Of a stretch of DNA of 64,000 bases, positions 1 through 12,180 are shown one piece after another. The DNA is from Morella rubra. Its lineage: Eukaryota > Streptophyta > Magnoliopsida > Fagales > Myricaceae. Each line of letters starts with the position of its first letter. Position 1 is the stretch's first letter. The notes below the pieces were generated by a model. It did no database searches. It was not told the origin of the DNA and saw only the letters and a list, made by a program, of their open reading frames with translations. The stretch is taken from positions 10,388,174 to 10,452,173 of the forward strand of contig CM025855.1 of NCBI GenBank assembly GCA_003952965.2, written 5' to 3'. A program made the translations under genes and the position numbers.

Positions 1-442
1 GCTGGAATCAAATTGACTGAGATTGCCAACTACTGCTGATTATAGGGTTTGATACTCCGGGATAGGTTGTTAAACTCTTCCTGGATCATGGATAAGCTTC
101 CAATTTCCTCAGTGTACTCTCCTTTATGTGGATAATATCTCTATTTGTTTTAACAAATTATTTTGCCGCTTAAGTCAGATAATCTTTAGCTTAGCCAGTT
201 AGGCTGAGGGAGGCACGTCGGAGGCATTGATGGTAGAACTCAGCCTTGAATAAGCACCACTTCCCTTGCTGCTAGCAGACTATGGTACCAATCAAAAGAT
301 GTTGCACTAAAAGGTGGCCTAATTTCCTTCTGGGGTCTCAAAGTATGATTTATGAAGAAATGGTAATTTATTTCACAGCACATGTAAATTTCCTTGCTCA
401 GTTCTTTTCATGGGGTGCATTTTGACGCCATTCTTGCATCGG
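1..442. other. Left-edge sequence without a recognised gene
   Basis: No gene is recognised here. On the minus strand an open stretch of about 40 codons (roughly 380 down to 258, ending in a TGA) reads ...IRPPFSATSFDWYHSLLAAR..., which could be the tail of an exon of a gene lying further right or could be chance. I cannot assign it. A short motif at 168-180 (gccgcttaagtcag) recurs inside the insert of the second duplicate copy near 1535, so this flank contributed to the rearrangement to its right. Confidence 0.3.
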
Positions 443-1382
443 TTAACGGTGCTCCTCCTTTGTTCTCGGGCAGTGCAAATTCCCAAAAGGGGATTTGTGA
501 TTTTTTTTTATGGGAGCAAAGGAAATCCGTTGTACGGGACCTTTATGTACAAGCTACAAGTTCGGACGGACTTGACTGAATTAAAAAACACGTTACCTGA
601 ACTAGAAACAGAATGACATACTTGAACTAATCTCACAATCCAAATATCAGTAATCAAGTAGAATTAGGTTCAAACGAAAAACAAAAAAAAGAAAAAGAAA
701 GTAGGGGTTTTTTTTTTTTTAATTTTGTTTATTGAAATTAACTGACCGTATAGATTATATTAAATAAATATAGATGGACAGCTTATGTAGAGAATAGAAA
801 TCTCTAATAAATTGATGTTGGCTTAGCAAGGAAAATTTGAGTTAGGCATCATGAATTTAAAAAGAATTTTTTGTAGGGGTTGATTCGACTGACGAGGAAA
901 CATGTCAAATTTACCCAGTATTTGAAGCATCAAAAAATTTTTAGTACTCAGATTTATCTTACCCATTTGATTTCCTTCGTTGCTTAAAAGAATTTAAAAA
1001 TAAATATAATATTATAGGCAAGTAGTCTGCTCTCTTAAATACATACTCTCAAGTCTTAAGAATAATAAGTATTAGAGAACCACAAAAAAAGAAAAAAAAG
1101 AAAAGAAAAGGTTTTAGAGGATAATACAAGCGGAGAGAAAAACCGCGTCGACATGGCTGCATGTGTCCCATTTTGACGCGGCAGACAAAGCATCCAGAAA
1201 GTTTAGAAGAAAAACAGAAGCTTTCACTATTTTCTATAGTAATTGTCGGAATTTTTTCCGAAGAAACTTCTGCCAAGGAACCGTACCATAACCATTCCTC
1301 TCCCCTTTCTGACTGCCAACTTCTTTATTTTTGACCCGAGATTGTGAGAAATGTAACATAAAAAGTGAAAAAATTGGATAAC
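443..1382. repeat. Tandem duplication, copy 1
   Basis: This is the first of two direct copies of a non-coding unit. It begins ttaacggtgctcctcc and ends at aaaaattggataact. It is nearly identical to copy 2 over about 700 bp (586-1300 against 1694-2410), so the duplication is recent. Copy 1 lacks a CT-rich stretch present in copy 2 near 2430-2480 and lacks the ~190-bp insert of copy 2. The open frames seen on either strand, including the 75-codon minus-strand one with a poly-F tail, occur in both copies but resemble no family I know. Confidence 0.75.
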
Positions 1383-2544
1383 TTAACGGTGCTCCTCCTT
1401 TGTTCTCGGGCAGTCAAATTCCCAAAAGGGGATTTGTGATTTTTTTTTATGGGAGCAAATTGGAAATCCGTTGTACGGGACCTGAACAAGCTTTCGGACG
1501 GACTTATACTGTAAACTTATTAAAACACACTGTGCCGCTTAAGTCAGAGCTTAGCTATGTCGAGGCAAACTTGAATACTGCTTTGGTAAAATGTTCAAAT
1601 AACTCAAATCACAAAGCTCAATGGGGTCAGACGTTGCATCGGTTAAATGAGGGAATTTTTTTTATATCTACGCTACAAGACGGAGACTGATTAAAAAACA
1701 CGTTACCTGAACTAGAAACAGAATGACATACTTGAACTAATCTCACAATCCAAATATCAGTAATCAAGTAGAATTAGGTTCAAACGAAAAACAAAAAAAA
1801 GAAAAAAAGCCTTCTAGTTTTTTTTTTTTTTAATTTTGTTTATTGAAATTAACTGACCGTATAGATTATATTAAATAAATATAGATGGACAGCTTATGTA
1901 GAGAATAGAAATCTCTAATAAATTGATGTTGGCTTAGCAAGGAAAATTTGAGTTAGGCATCATGAATTTAAAAAGAATTTTTTGTAGGGGTTGATTCGAC
2001 TGACGAGGAAACATGTCAAATTTACCCAGTATTTGAAGCATCAAAAAATTTTTAGTACTCAGATTTATCTTACCCATTTGATTTCCTTCGTTGCTTAAAA
2101 GAATTTAAAAATAAATATAATATTATAGGCAAGTAGTCTGCTCTCTTAAATACATACTCTCAAGTCTTAAGAATAATAAGTATTAGAGAACCACAAAAAA
2201 AAGAAAAAAAAGAAAAGAAAAGGTTTTAGAGGATAATACAAGCGGAGAGAAAAACCGCGTCGACATGGCTGCATGTGTCCCATTTTGACGCGGCAGACAA
2301 AGCATCCAGAAAGTTTAGAAGAAAAACAGAAGCTTTCACTATTTTCTATAGTAATTGTCGGAATTTTTTCCGAAGAAACTTCTGCCAAGGAACCGTACCA
2401 TAACCATTCCTCTCCCCTACTTCTGATTGCCCCCCCCTCTCTCTCTCTCTCGCCTGATTATATCCAACTCCCGATCCCTTTATTTTTGACCCGAGATTGT
2501 GAGAAATGTAACATAAAAAGTAAAGAAGAAAAAATTGGATAACT
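1383..2544. repeat. Tandem duplication, copy 2, with rearranged insert
   Basis: This is the second direct copy, adjoining copy 1 without spacer. At about 1495-1686 it carries sequence absent at the matching place in copy 1. That insert includes pieces resembling the upstream flank: gccgcttaagtcag (also at 168) and gcatcggttaa (also at 434). The copy also has a (CT)n tract near 2435-2450. It looks like a duplication followed by loss in copy 1, or by patchwork repair. No coding function is proposed. Confidence 0.7.
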
Positions 2545-2851
2545 CCAACAGTCAAAACCAACGTGGTCTAAAATTTTGAGTTTTTAAAATAATAAAATAA
2601 TTATAATATAATCTCTTTCTACTTATTAAATTATTATTTTTTATTATAATAAATATAAAAAATTCATTCAAACTAATTTTATCTTTATTTTTTTTTATCA
2701 ATATTAATACTTTAAAATTTTAAACTTTTTAAAATTTTAATACTCAAATACAACTTAAAAAGAGAGGGGGTGAAATGCAAATTTGAAAAAGACACGAGTA
2801 AAATTGGAGAACAAATTTCAGCCAAGGTAGGAAGTTTCGTACGGTCGACCG
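2545..2851. other. AT-rich spacer
   Basis: Very AT-rich DNA with short A and T runs. No gene, repeat pair or RNA gene is seen. Confidence 0.5.
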
Positions 2852-2966
2852 TGAAAGGCCACCTAAGCCAAATCAAGGGTATGCGGAGGATAATTTCCTA
2901 CATGTGGGTGTGAGGCCAGATAAGGGATACACGAGAAGGCCTGAAGCTGGGACCGTGGGTGTATTT

Positions 2967-3276
2967 CAGTTTTTTTGTTTTTTTTTGGTTCATAACAGTT
3001 CATATATTTATTAATTATAAGAAGGTTTAAATACTTGATGTACATGTTTTAAAAGGCTAATTAAACCCTTAGTAGAGGGGAGAGACTAACGAGCTAGAGG
3101 ACCTAACGGACTTATAAACTAAAACTAAAACCCAAATGGATAAGAAGTGATCCATAAAGAACAGAAAATTCACAAAAGACAACAATTTAATAGAACCATC
3201 GGAAAAGTAAAACTGACTGCAAAAACAACGGCTGGGGAAGAGGAGCCGACCAAGAGACAAAACAACGGCAGGTGGG
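2967..3276. mobile_element. Unidentified ~310-bp insert in the 5' LTR
   Basis: Relative to the 3' LTR, the 5' LTR is interrupted after gtgtatttca (2957-2966) and resumes with the near-identical gtgcatttca (about 3277), as expected for a small insertion with a target duplication. One end is T-rich (about 2968-2985), which read on the other strand would be a poly(A)-like tail. No clear tRNA A and B boxes are visible, so I cannot call it a SINE. Confidence 0.45.
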
Positions 3277-3454
3277 TGCGTGCATTTCAATTATTTGAGT
3301 TGTTGCAATAGTTGATTAGATAGAGAAGTCTTAGAAGTTTGTTTCTTAGTCTGTTGATTTAAATGTCTATATTTAGGTGACTCCCTCCCGAAGTGGAGAT
3401 ATTAGAATATTATGTTGTTTCTTTTCCAAAGTGGTAGACGTAGGACGTATCAAT

Positions 3455-3467
3455 TGGTATCGGAGCC
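3455..3467 (+). promoter_or_regulatory. Primer-binding site (Met-tRNA) of the Ty3 remnant
   Basis: The sequence tggtatcggagcc lies two bases after the 5' LTR end. It is one base off the usual plant initiator-Met site tggtatcagagcc, and it fixes both the orientation (+) and the LTR boundary. Confidence 0.8.
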
Positions 3468-3896
3468 ATGGCGACCAACGAGGAGCGAATTGAGAAGGTG
3501 GAGTTCAAAATGCTCGAGCCTCGTGACGACATCGCCGATATCCGTTTAGAGAGTCAATTGACTCGAGAATGGATTGCGCAGCTTGAGGGCAAGATGAAAG
3601 ACGTCTTGGAGTCTGTGGTGGACATCTGCCATGCACTGGAGTGACACAATTACAATCATCATGATAAGGCTTCCTCATCAGGAAAAGCAGAGCCAAATCA
3701 TTATCACGGTAACCATCGAGTTGCAAAGATGGATTTTCCTCCCTTAGTTGAGTGCGGCATTATTTTGACGATCAGAAGACTGTAGAAGGGGCCAAAGTGG
3801 GGCTGTCAGCATTCCATCTCGAGAGTGAAGCGAAACCGGTGGTAGCAGTAGTTAAAAGTGAGTGTATCGTGAAATCGTGTGGGAGACGTTTGAAAC

Positions 3897-4757
3897 TAGT
3901 TCGGTTACTGTCATGGGCGCTAATATCCTGAGCAGTTATGAGCGACGGTCAGGATTAAAACTTCAAAATCCAGCGGTTCAATTATTGCCACGTCATTTAA
4001 AATGAAAGGACCAGCCTCTGACCCAATTTTTAGTAGAGCCCGACCTAGCTGAGCAAGGCTGACCCGTGATTTCACCTTCTCTTCGTTTGGGGATCTCAGA
4101 TCTGAAGCAGCTTCTTCCCCAGGCTTGCCGAAGCTAAATGCGTGCTGCCGGGCCTTCTTTGGCTTCTTCAAGCCTATTTCTTTGACTGCTTCCAGATGTT
4201 TAGAGCCCAGAAAAAAAAATCTAAAACAATGTCTCTCGCCCTCAAATGGTAGACGTCGACACAAAAAGAGAAATAAGTAATGAGCAGATTGCGAGGCCCA
4301 TCCTAATACAAGCTCCACATGTGCAAAAATCCAAGCTCCCTTCTGTCTCCAGCATATAGTTTAGGTTCAGAGAAAAGCTGTGTGTGAGTTTTTCCACAAA
4401 GTGACAACATTCAAGATCATACGCCTAACACAGTGGTCTCCTCACAGGATGCCTGCAGGAGTTTGATATCGAAGAAAGACTTCGAAACAAATCATGCAAT
4501 ACTCTCTGAGATCCCGAATTGGGCGGCTGGGCAGCGAGCTGGGCGAGCTGCTGTGGTAAATCTGAGATTCTTACGAAATGAAGGGAAGGGAAGCTGGGTC
4601 AAGTTGAAACGGGTCGGGCGAAGCTCGAAACGGATCGGGTGTGGATCTCAACTTTTAATTGACGTGTATAAATATGGACCGTTTGATCTCCAACTTTCAA
4701 TCTGGGCCGTCGCTCATAACCGCCCATGACAATAGTGCCCATGACAGTAACCGAACC
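3897..4757. mobile_element. Non-autonomous MULE with long inverted ends
   Basis: The 861-bp element is flanked by a perfect 10-bp direct repeat cgtttgaaac (3887-3896 and 4758-4767), a length typical of Mutator-like elements. Its ends are inverted copies sharing gttcggttactgtcatgggc. The similarity continues inward (gttatgagcgacgg, acgtca) for at least about 115 bp at lower identity. It encodes no transposase. The interior is GC-richer than its surroundings and contains an open minus-strand frame (4318-3920) with a Lys-rich stretch, plus an open plus-strand frame (4433-4729). Neither is recognised. A captured host fragment (Pack-MULE) is possible but not shown. The element sits inside the gag of the Ty3 remnant, so it is younger than it. 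Confidence 0.82.
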
Positions 4758-5752
4758 CGTTTGAAACAGATCAGTTGATGGTTCGGTTTAGACCGATTGA
4801 ATATGAAGGATTTGATGAAGCTCTATAACGAGTCAAACAACATGAGAATCTCCAGGAGTATCAGCGGTATTTTGAACGGCTTGCCAATCTTGTGGTAGGA
4901 TGATCACCTCAGATGGCGTTGGTGGGGAATTTCTTAGAAGGCATAAAAGAAGAAATTGCTGAAGAAGTTCGAATGAGTAAGCTGACCACACTTCGGCAGG
5001 CTATTGGTGTGGCTCGCATGAAGAAAGATTAGCTTAATTGCGAGAAGAAGACGGGACGGCCAAAACCGAACTATCTGGCAGTAGTTCCTAAATCCACCAC
5101 CATTGAAGTAGCTCCTGACACCTGTAATGAAGAAGTTGTCTTGGGAGGAGATGCAACGACGGCGGGAGAAGAGTCTTTGCTTTAACTGCAATGAAAAGTT
5201 CATTACTAGGCGTAAGTGTCGAGTGCCGTAACTATTTGTGCTTGGAGGGAGCCTAGAAGGGGAGTCAAAAATTATCTAAGGGGAAGAAATACCAAAGAAC
5301 CATGTCAAATAGCTCATTTTGGAGGACATACAAGCAGAACCTGGATGTCGAGACACATAACCGTTTCTTTCGTGTCCCGTATTTCTACTTGAGTGAACTC
5401 CGGCAATAATTTCAAGCCTTCCACCTTAAGGACAAGGTGGCTGTTGAAGGAGGGACGACTGATAAACCACGCAAGCCAAACCCACGACATACGGAGGATA
5501 ATTACCTCGACTTGGGCATGAGGCCAGATAAGGGAGACGTGAGAAGACAGGACGCTGGGAACATGGGTGTATTTCAATTATTTGAATTATTGCATTAGTT
5601 GGTCATTTCCTAGATTAAATACAGAAGTCTTAGGAGTTTGTTTCTCAGTCTATATATTAATTTAAATGTCTATATTTAGGTAACTCCCATCCGAAGTGAA
5701 GATATTTGAATATTATCGTCTCTTTTTCAAGTGGTAGATGTAGAACCTATCA

Positions 5753-6436
5753 TATCATGGTTCAAACATTAAAAATCAGTGGGCTTTATTAATACTTTTC
5801 ATTTGGATCTCTCTTTCGCCCTGTGTCTCTTATCCTGAGGAGGTCTTTCTCCACTAGCTGAAGGCAAGAGACAAACAATTGACGCAAATCTAACAGATTT
5901 TACCCTATCCACACATGGAGCTACTCCTCTATCGGTCCTGTCACCGCGTTGACTGTTCCTGCACACTCAAACCAAACATCGTCATCTACAAAAATTGTTG
6001 TGTATGAATGCCGTTACGACTCACGGGCTTCAACTACCAAGTTTTTTTTCTTTGTATGTGAGCAGCTTGACCACGCAGCATTTGCGGACCGCCACATGCA
6101 TTATTTAAGTACAAATTTTATTTTCGTGGAGAGTCTAACTAGGTTCGGTCAGATGATACTCCTTACCGATTAGTCTACATTTTGAGACAGGTCTGTCTAA
6201 ACTCAATCCACAAGAAGACGACAAAATATTTCCCTCATTTACCAAAAATAAAAGAAGAATTGAAAATAAAACTGCATTTTAGTATCTGTGCATCGTACCA
6301 TTTTCTTACTCATTTTGCGAGAGCATTGTTAAAATACATTCCTTTTGTTCTTTCTTTTGTTCTTGGCCATTCCTTTACTAATTTAGCTAGCCCACCTTCT
6401 GATAGTTTATGCGGAATTAAACTAAAATAAACAACA
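5753..6436. other. Spacer without recognised gene
   Basis: Open frames at 5949-6173 and 6182-6430 show no known domain, signal or repeat and no start context worth calling. I see nothing else in this stretch. Confidence 0.4.
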
Positions 6437-7729
6437 TGTTTTCAACAAAATATCAATCAGGATTATAATTGCAATTGCGGATTCAATTACTTACTTGATA
6501 CAGGAATTCAGGAATCCACAAAGTTTCAACCCGCTTTACGATCCAATCCAAAGCTCCAGCGATTCAGAACAACAACTCAGATGCGTTGCCTCCTAAGGGA
6601 TTTATGTCACTCTCTCCTTTTAGGGATTTCTCTAATAGGTTCTGATGGCCAACCCCTTGAATATAACAGTTATATTTATAGGCCTTGGGAAACCCTAGAG
6701 AGAGCATGAGACATAGGATCCTTAGGGATCTCAAATTCCAGCCGTAGGATTAAACTGAAGAACTCTTCTTCTAATAAAATTAGGGCTTCTACTAATTACA
6801 ATCAAGTCCATCAACATATTGTAATTGACCCCTGAAATTTGAGATTATTGCAAATATGCCCCTTTACATACAATTAATTCCTTCCACCAAACTATATTCC
6901 ATATGAGATATTAGGACTGGATTAATTATTTGGTTATCGAGGGCACATAATTCTAACAATCTCCCACTTGCCCTCAGAACCAAATATCACCGTCATGTCC
7001 CTATCTCATGTAAATCTTGATTTCTTAGTTCACAACTCAGTTGGACCACAAAACAATTTTGAAATATATATAATATACTTTTATGTATTCATAAAATAGT
7101 TTTGTAAAACACACCGGCCGGATTTCTTTTGGTCCAACTCTTATATGAACACTAACTGAATATACTGTCTCTCCAAGAGACTGGTGGATTCCTTGTTGAG
7201 CATTCATACAACTCATCCATCATGCACACAATCCAACATGTCCGTATATAGTCCTGAATGGACATCACCGGTTGACAACGTCAAAGTATGTGTACATAAT
7301 ACATGAATAAATACAAACCTCTCAGGTCTAAGGACAATACCGAATTGTGATAGAACAACCTTTAACCTGATAGTGATCATTCCAAAAGGCGTTCTTAATC
7401 GGATCCTGTTCAGTGTATGTACTTATTACATGACACCCACTTGTCTGCTTAAAGTCATACCTCAATGATGGAATCAATCATTCATTCTCCGCACAACAAG
7501 TGTAGACTTTATGACACAAAAGTCTAGAACAATTTCAGGCTTACAAGGAACTGAAAAATCATTATTCCCTGCCTTTGATTCATTAATCTCTAGCATGATT
7601 TTTCTACAATGTTACCTGAACAAATTTACATACATAACATCTCATGTTACGTATAAACCCATAACAACAATAATATATGTGAAAAACAAATAAACTTTTA
7701 TTATCAAATAATAAAGAGAAAAAAAAACG
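6437..7729 (-). repeat. 3' LTR and 3' non-coding block of the copia fossil
   Basis: Read on the minus strand, a run gtgggagat precedes TGTTAG at 6958, as for a polypurine tract and LTR start. A plausible LTR end (aaaaca) lies at 6437, giving a ~522-bp LTR. However, the 6437-7720 block is collinear with most of the 1.23-kb LTR at 46806-48038. The true LTR could therefore be the whole block, and the boundary is uncertain. Shared landmarks include gacctgagaggtt, tgaatgctcaacaagraatc, catatggaatata and aatttgagatccctaagg. Confidence 0.55.
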
Positions 7730-10700
7730 TCAAACCCAATCATACATATATCTCAAACCCATATCCTTAATATGTTTCTCAAACACTTTCTGAGATAAAG
7801 GCTTTGTAAATGGATCAGCTAAATTATCAGCTGATGCAACCTTCACCATTGTGACATCACCTCTGGATATGATATCACGTATTAGGTGAAAACGACGTTC
7901 TATGTGCTTCGTCCTTTGATGAGACCTTGGTTCCACTGCCTGTGCAATTGCACCATTGTTATCGCATATAAGGAAATAGGCGCCTCAATCGAAGGGACAA
8001 CTTCAAGTTCTTGAATGAACTTGTGAATCCACACAGCTTCCTTTGCAGCTTCACTTGCAGCAACATATTCTGCCTCAGTTGTAGAATCAGCAGTAGTACT
8101 TTGCTTGAAACTTCTCCAACTAAATGCTCCTTTGCCAAGAAGGAACACAAATCGGATGTTGATCTTCTATCATCAAAGTCTGATTGAAAATCCGAATTTG
8201 TATATCCCTGGACAGTCAGATCCTCACTACCATACACTAAGAAATAGTGTTTTGTATTTCTTAAATACCTGAGGATATGTTTCACTGCTGACCAATGTTC
8301 TGGACCTGGATTGGATTGGTATCTACTCACAACGCTAACTGCATGACTGATATCAGGTCTAGTACAAAGCATAGCATACATGAGACTCCCTACAGCCGAA
8401 GCATAATGACAGTTACTCATCTTCTCTCTTTCTTCAGGTGTTTTTGGACACATCTGCTTAGAGAGATGAATTCCATGTCTAAAGGGTAGAAACCCTTTCT
8501 TGGAATTTACCATGCTAAATCTAGCCAATATCCTGTCAATATAATTGACCTGTGAGAGACCCAATAATCTCTTCTTTCGGTCTCTAAACACTTTGATCCC
8601 GAGTATGTAGGATGCTTCCCCAAGGTCTTTCATTGAAAATTGGTTAGACAACCACATTTTCACAAATGACAAAGCCCCTACATCATTCCCAATGAGTAGT
8701 ATGTCATCCACATAAAGAACCAAAAAGGTGATAGCACTCCCACTAACCTTCTTGTAGACACAAGGTTCATCCATGTTTTGTGAGAAACCAAACGTTTTGA
8801 TTGACTTATCAAAATTGATGTTCCAACAACGTGATGCTTGTTTTAGGCCATAAATAGATTTCTCCAATTTGCACACTTTTGATTCATTTTCCCGAGATAT
8901 GAAACCTTCTGGCTGGTCCATATAAATTTCTTCGTGGATGTACCCATTCAAGAATGCGGTTTTCACATCCATCTGCCATTTCATATCTCATAATCATAGT
9001 ATGTTGCAATTGCCAATAGAATCCTATGGACTTTAGCATAGCTACTGGTGAAAAGGTTTCCTTATAATCAATACCAGCCTTTTGAGTATACCCTTTCGCC
9101 ACCAGCCTAGCTTTAAAGGTCTCTACCTTTCCTGTTGGTCCAAGTTTCCTTTTGTAGACCCATTTGCAACCTATAGCTTAATGCCTTCTGGTTTGTCTAC
9201 CAAGGTCCATACCTTGTTAGAATACAGAGTCACATGTTAGTCTTTTCATGGCTACATTTGCCCTGTGACAACCAAGGATCAATGGAATGGTCGAGTCTCC
9301 TCATTCATGTTGATTAAAAAGTATCAAACTAGAGGTGGAGGTCTTATAATCCTTTTACTACGACGAGGCTCCTGTGTCTCAACAAGTTTGATAGTGGGAA
9401 TAATCACTTGATCCTCATTGTTCTCATTCTGCTCAGTCACTGTACTATCTCTTTGCTCATCAAGAGCAACTCTACTCTCAGTTTCATTCAAACTATAATC
9501 CTCTTCAAGAAAAGTAGCATTCCTGCTAACAAACACTTTGTTTTCATTTGGATTATAGAATAGAAACCAGTAGTCATTTTGGGATAGCCTACAAATAGGC
9601 ACCTATCAGTCCTTGATCCCAGCTTATCCACATTAAACCTTTTAACATGAGCTGGACAACCCCATATCTTAATATGATTTAGGCTTGGCTTCTTGCCAGT
9701 CCATAACTCATATGGGGTATTAGGAACTGATTTTGTAGGGATCCTGTTTAACAAGTAAACACGGTCTCCAAAGCATGTCCCCAAAATGATATAGGCAACT
9801 CAGATATGCTCATCATGGAACGAACCATATCCAATAGGGTTCTATTCCTTCTTCTCTGCAACACCATTGTGCTGTGGTGTGCCTGGTGGTGTGAGTTGAG
9901 ATATGATTCTATGATCTTTAAGATAAACTTTAAAATCATCCAAGAGGTATTCGCCTCCCCTATCGGAGCGAATCATTTTAATGGACTTTCCAATCTGTTT
10001 CTCAACTTCATTGTGGAATTCCTTGAACTTTTCAAAAGATTCCGATTTAATCTTCATCAGGTATAGATAACCATACCTGGAACAATCATCAATGAAAGTA
10101 ATGAAATAAGAGAAACCTCCTCTTGCCATGTGGTTGAAGGGACCACAAACATCAGTATGTATTAATTCTAATACTTCTGTGGCTCTAATTCCTTTCCTGT
10201 AAAAGGACTTTTGGTCATCTTTCCTTGTAAGCAGGGCTCACAGATTGGATAAGGCTCAATTTTCAGAAATTGCAATGGCCCATCCCTTACCAATCTATTG
10301 ATCCTATCAATATTGGCATGACCAAGTCTTAGATGCCACAAGTAAGTTGGATTAACATCCCTTTTCCTCTTAAGGGATAACACACTGGAATCATCATTCT
10401 CAATATTATTCAAAGAATTATCAACATTCAAAAGATAAAGACCATCATAAATAATTCCAGAAGCAACAAATTTATTTTGAAACTTAATAACAAGTTTGGA
10501 ATTGAAAAGAAATGAATATCCAGATAAACCAAGTTTTGAAACAGAAATCAAATTTCTACGAACTTCTAGAACATAAAGACAGTTTTCTAGAATCAAAATT
10601 CTATTATTAGATAACTCTAAACTAAAAACTCCGATGGTAGTCGTTGCAACAGTTGCACCCGTCCCCATCTTCAGGATCAGCTCCCCTTCATGGAGCCTTC

Positions 10701-12180
10701 TGGTCTCCTTGAACCCCTGCAACATATTGCAGATGTGAGATGTAGAACCAGAATCCACACACTATAAATTAAATGGACCATCCATTAAATTTAATTCAAT
10801 TACAAGCATATTAGACATACCTTCAGAAGGTTTTCCCTTTTTAAGAGAAGCTAAGTAAACTCGACAGTTTCTCTTCCAGTGACCGGGCTTGCCGCAATGG
10901 AAACAATTTCCTTTGCCTTTGTTCTTGTCACCTCCTTTGTTTCCTTGTCCACCTTGGACATTCTTAGCTGCCTGATATCCCTTATTATTTTTCTTGAAGT
11001 TCTTAAACTTGGGTTTCAGTTTCATAGAGGCATTAGATTTCTCTGTGACCATCACAGTAGGTTTGTCCTTCTTGATGAGATCCTGAGCTGACTGCAACAT
11101 ATTGAGCAGCTCTGAAAATGTCACATTCATCTTGTTCATATTGTAATTAAGGACAAACTGATTGAAAGAATCAAGCAGAGATGAAAGAATGACATCAACT
11201 TTTGTGTCATTATCCATCTTAGCTCCCAAAAAGTCCAGTTCGTTGATGAAAGAAATCATCTTCAAGACATGTTCCGAACTGGGCTCCCTTCCACCATTTT
11301 GGTGGACATCAGATTCTTCATAGCAGTCTGCCTAGTAGATCTGCTCTGCTCTCCAAACATCTCTTGAGATGCAACATAGCGCCTGCAGCTGTAGCTATGC
11401 CCTTACAATCTTTCTGCAAAACATTTGAGATTGAGGCTATAATATAGCACTTTGCCATAATATCATCATCATGCCACTTGATAAAGACTGTCTTTTCTTC
11501 CTCAGTGGCATTGTCTAGGTCAAGCTCAGGTGACTTAGAGGTTAGAACATAACCGATCTTATCGGCTGAGAGAACAATCATAAGATTTCTCTTCCAATCA
11601 ACATAATTCGGTCCTGTCAACCGATTGTCATCCAGAATCCTAGCCAAAGGATTAAAAATCATTTTGAATCTGCAAAACAATTCACACATATATTTCCATT
11701 AGATTCAGGTTTTTGAAATACTAATGGTACCACCCATTCGAATAATAAACAAATATATCAAATATATCACAACAATGAGAAATATAACATTTATATTCAT
11801 GACATTTTAAATGGGTATCAAGAACCTCTACCTTACATGCAACAACAATTCCACTTTGGTAATCATTGTACATATCTTGCAAAGGCGAATATCTACTATT
11901 CATCAAAATTTACATCATTAATAAATAAGAAAATTTTACAAAATTAAAATCGGTCTTATCCATTTTGGCTTCAACCAATTTTAATCAAGTAAAACTCCTA
12001 TTTATTGATAATGGAGACCATAGGAAAAATTACAATAATTAATCCTATTTAGCACCCAAAAATTGGAAGAAAAATTCAATTTTTTTTAGTCGGTCAAACG
12101 TTGACCAGTCAAACAGGCCGAACCCATGCCAGACCGGTCAAAACGTTGACCGGTCAAGCTATATTAGTTAGAATTTATTC
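6437..12180 (-). mobile_element. Ty1/copia retrotransposon fossil
   Basis: The element reads right to left. A leader is at about 12180-11690. Gag is at about 11690-10770 (LTGPNYVDWKRNLMIVLS near its start, zinc knuckle CFHCGKPGHWKRNC near 10900). The protease motif MDSGSTSHIC is near 10758 and the GAG-pre-integrase (YLWHLRLGHANIDRI) near 10345. Integrase motifs FIDDCSRYGYLYLMKI and IRSDRGGEY are near 10100-9960, and TPPGTPQHNGVAE near 9870. Reverse transcriptase motifs [19 protein letters not shown] and LYVDDILLIGND are near 8960 and 8720. RNase H similarity (TTEAEYVAASEAAKEAVWI) is near 8080. The order protease-integrase-RT-RNase H is that of Ty1/copia. Several breaks interrupt the reading frame. 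A 3' LTR-like block ends the element on the left; no matching 5' LTR is seen at the right end. Confidence 0.88.

Larger units (their letters stand above)
2852..5752 (+). mobile_element. Old Ty3-type LTR retrotransposon remnant
   Basis: The 5' LTR is about 2852-3452 and the 3' LTR about 5460-5752. Both begin TG and end tatca. The 5' LTR is longer because it holds a ~310-bp insert. A primer-binding site complementary to initiator Met-tRNA (tggtatcggagcc, 3455-3467) follows the 5' LTR directly. Downstream, gag-like sequence begins MATNEERIEKVEFKMLE; further gag similarity (YFERLANLVVG, NFLEGIKEEIAEEVRM) lies at 4780-5030, and a zinc-knuckle trace (CFNCNEKF) near 5177. A tract resembling the end of a Ty3 polyprotein plus polypurine run (5430-5455) precedes the 3' LTR. 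Pol is otherwise not recognisable. The element is broken in many places, and its LTRs differ by roughly 15 percent by eye, so it is old. A MULE at 3897-4757 split the gag region. Confidence 0.8.

Noticed and set aside
1049-1276. 75-codon minus-strand frame starting MAEVSSEKIPT, repeated in copy 2
   Set aside because: It occurs twice only because the region is duplicated, ends in a poly-F run from an A/T tract, and resembles no protein family.
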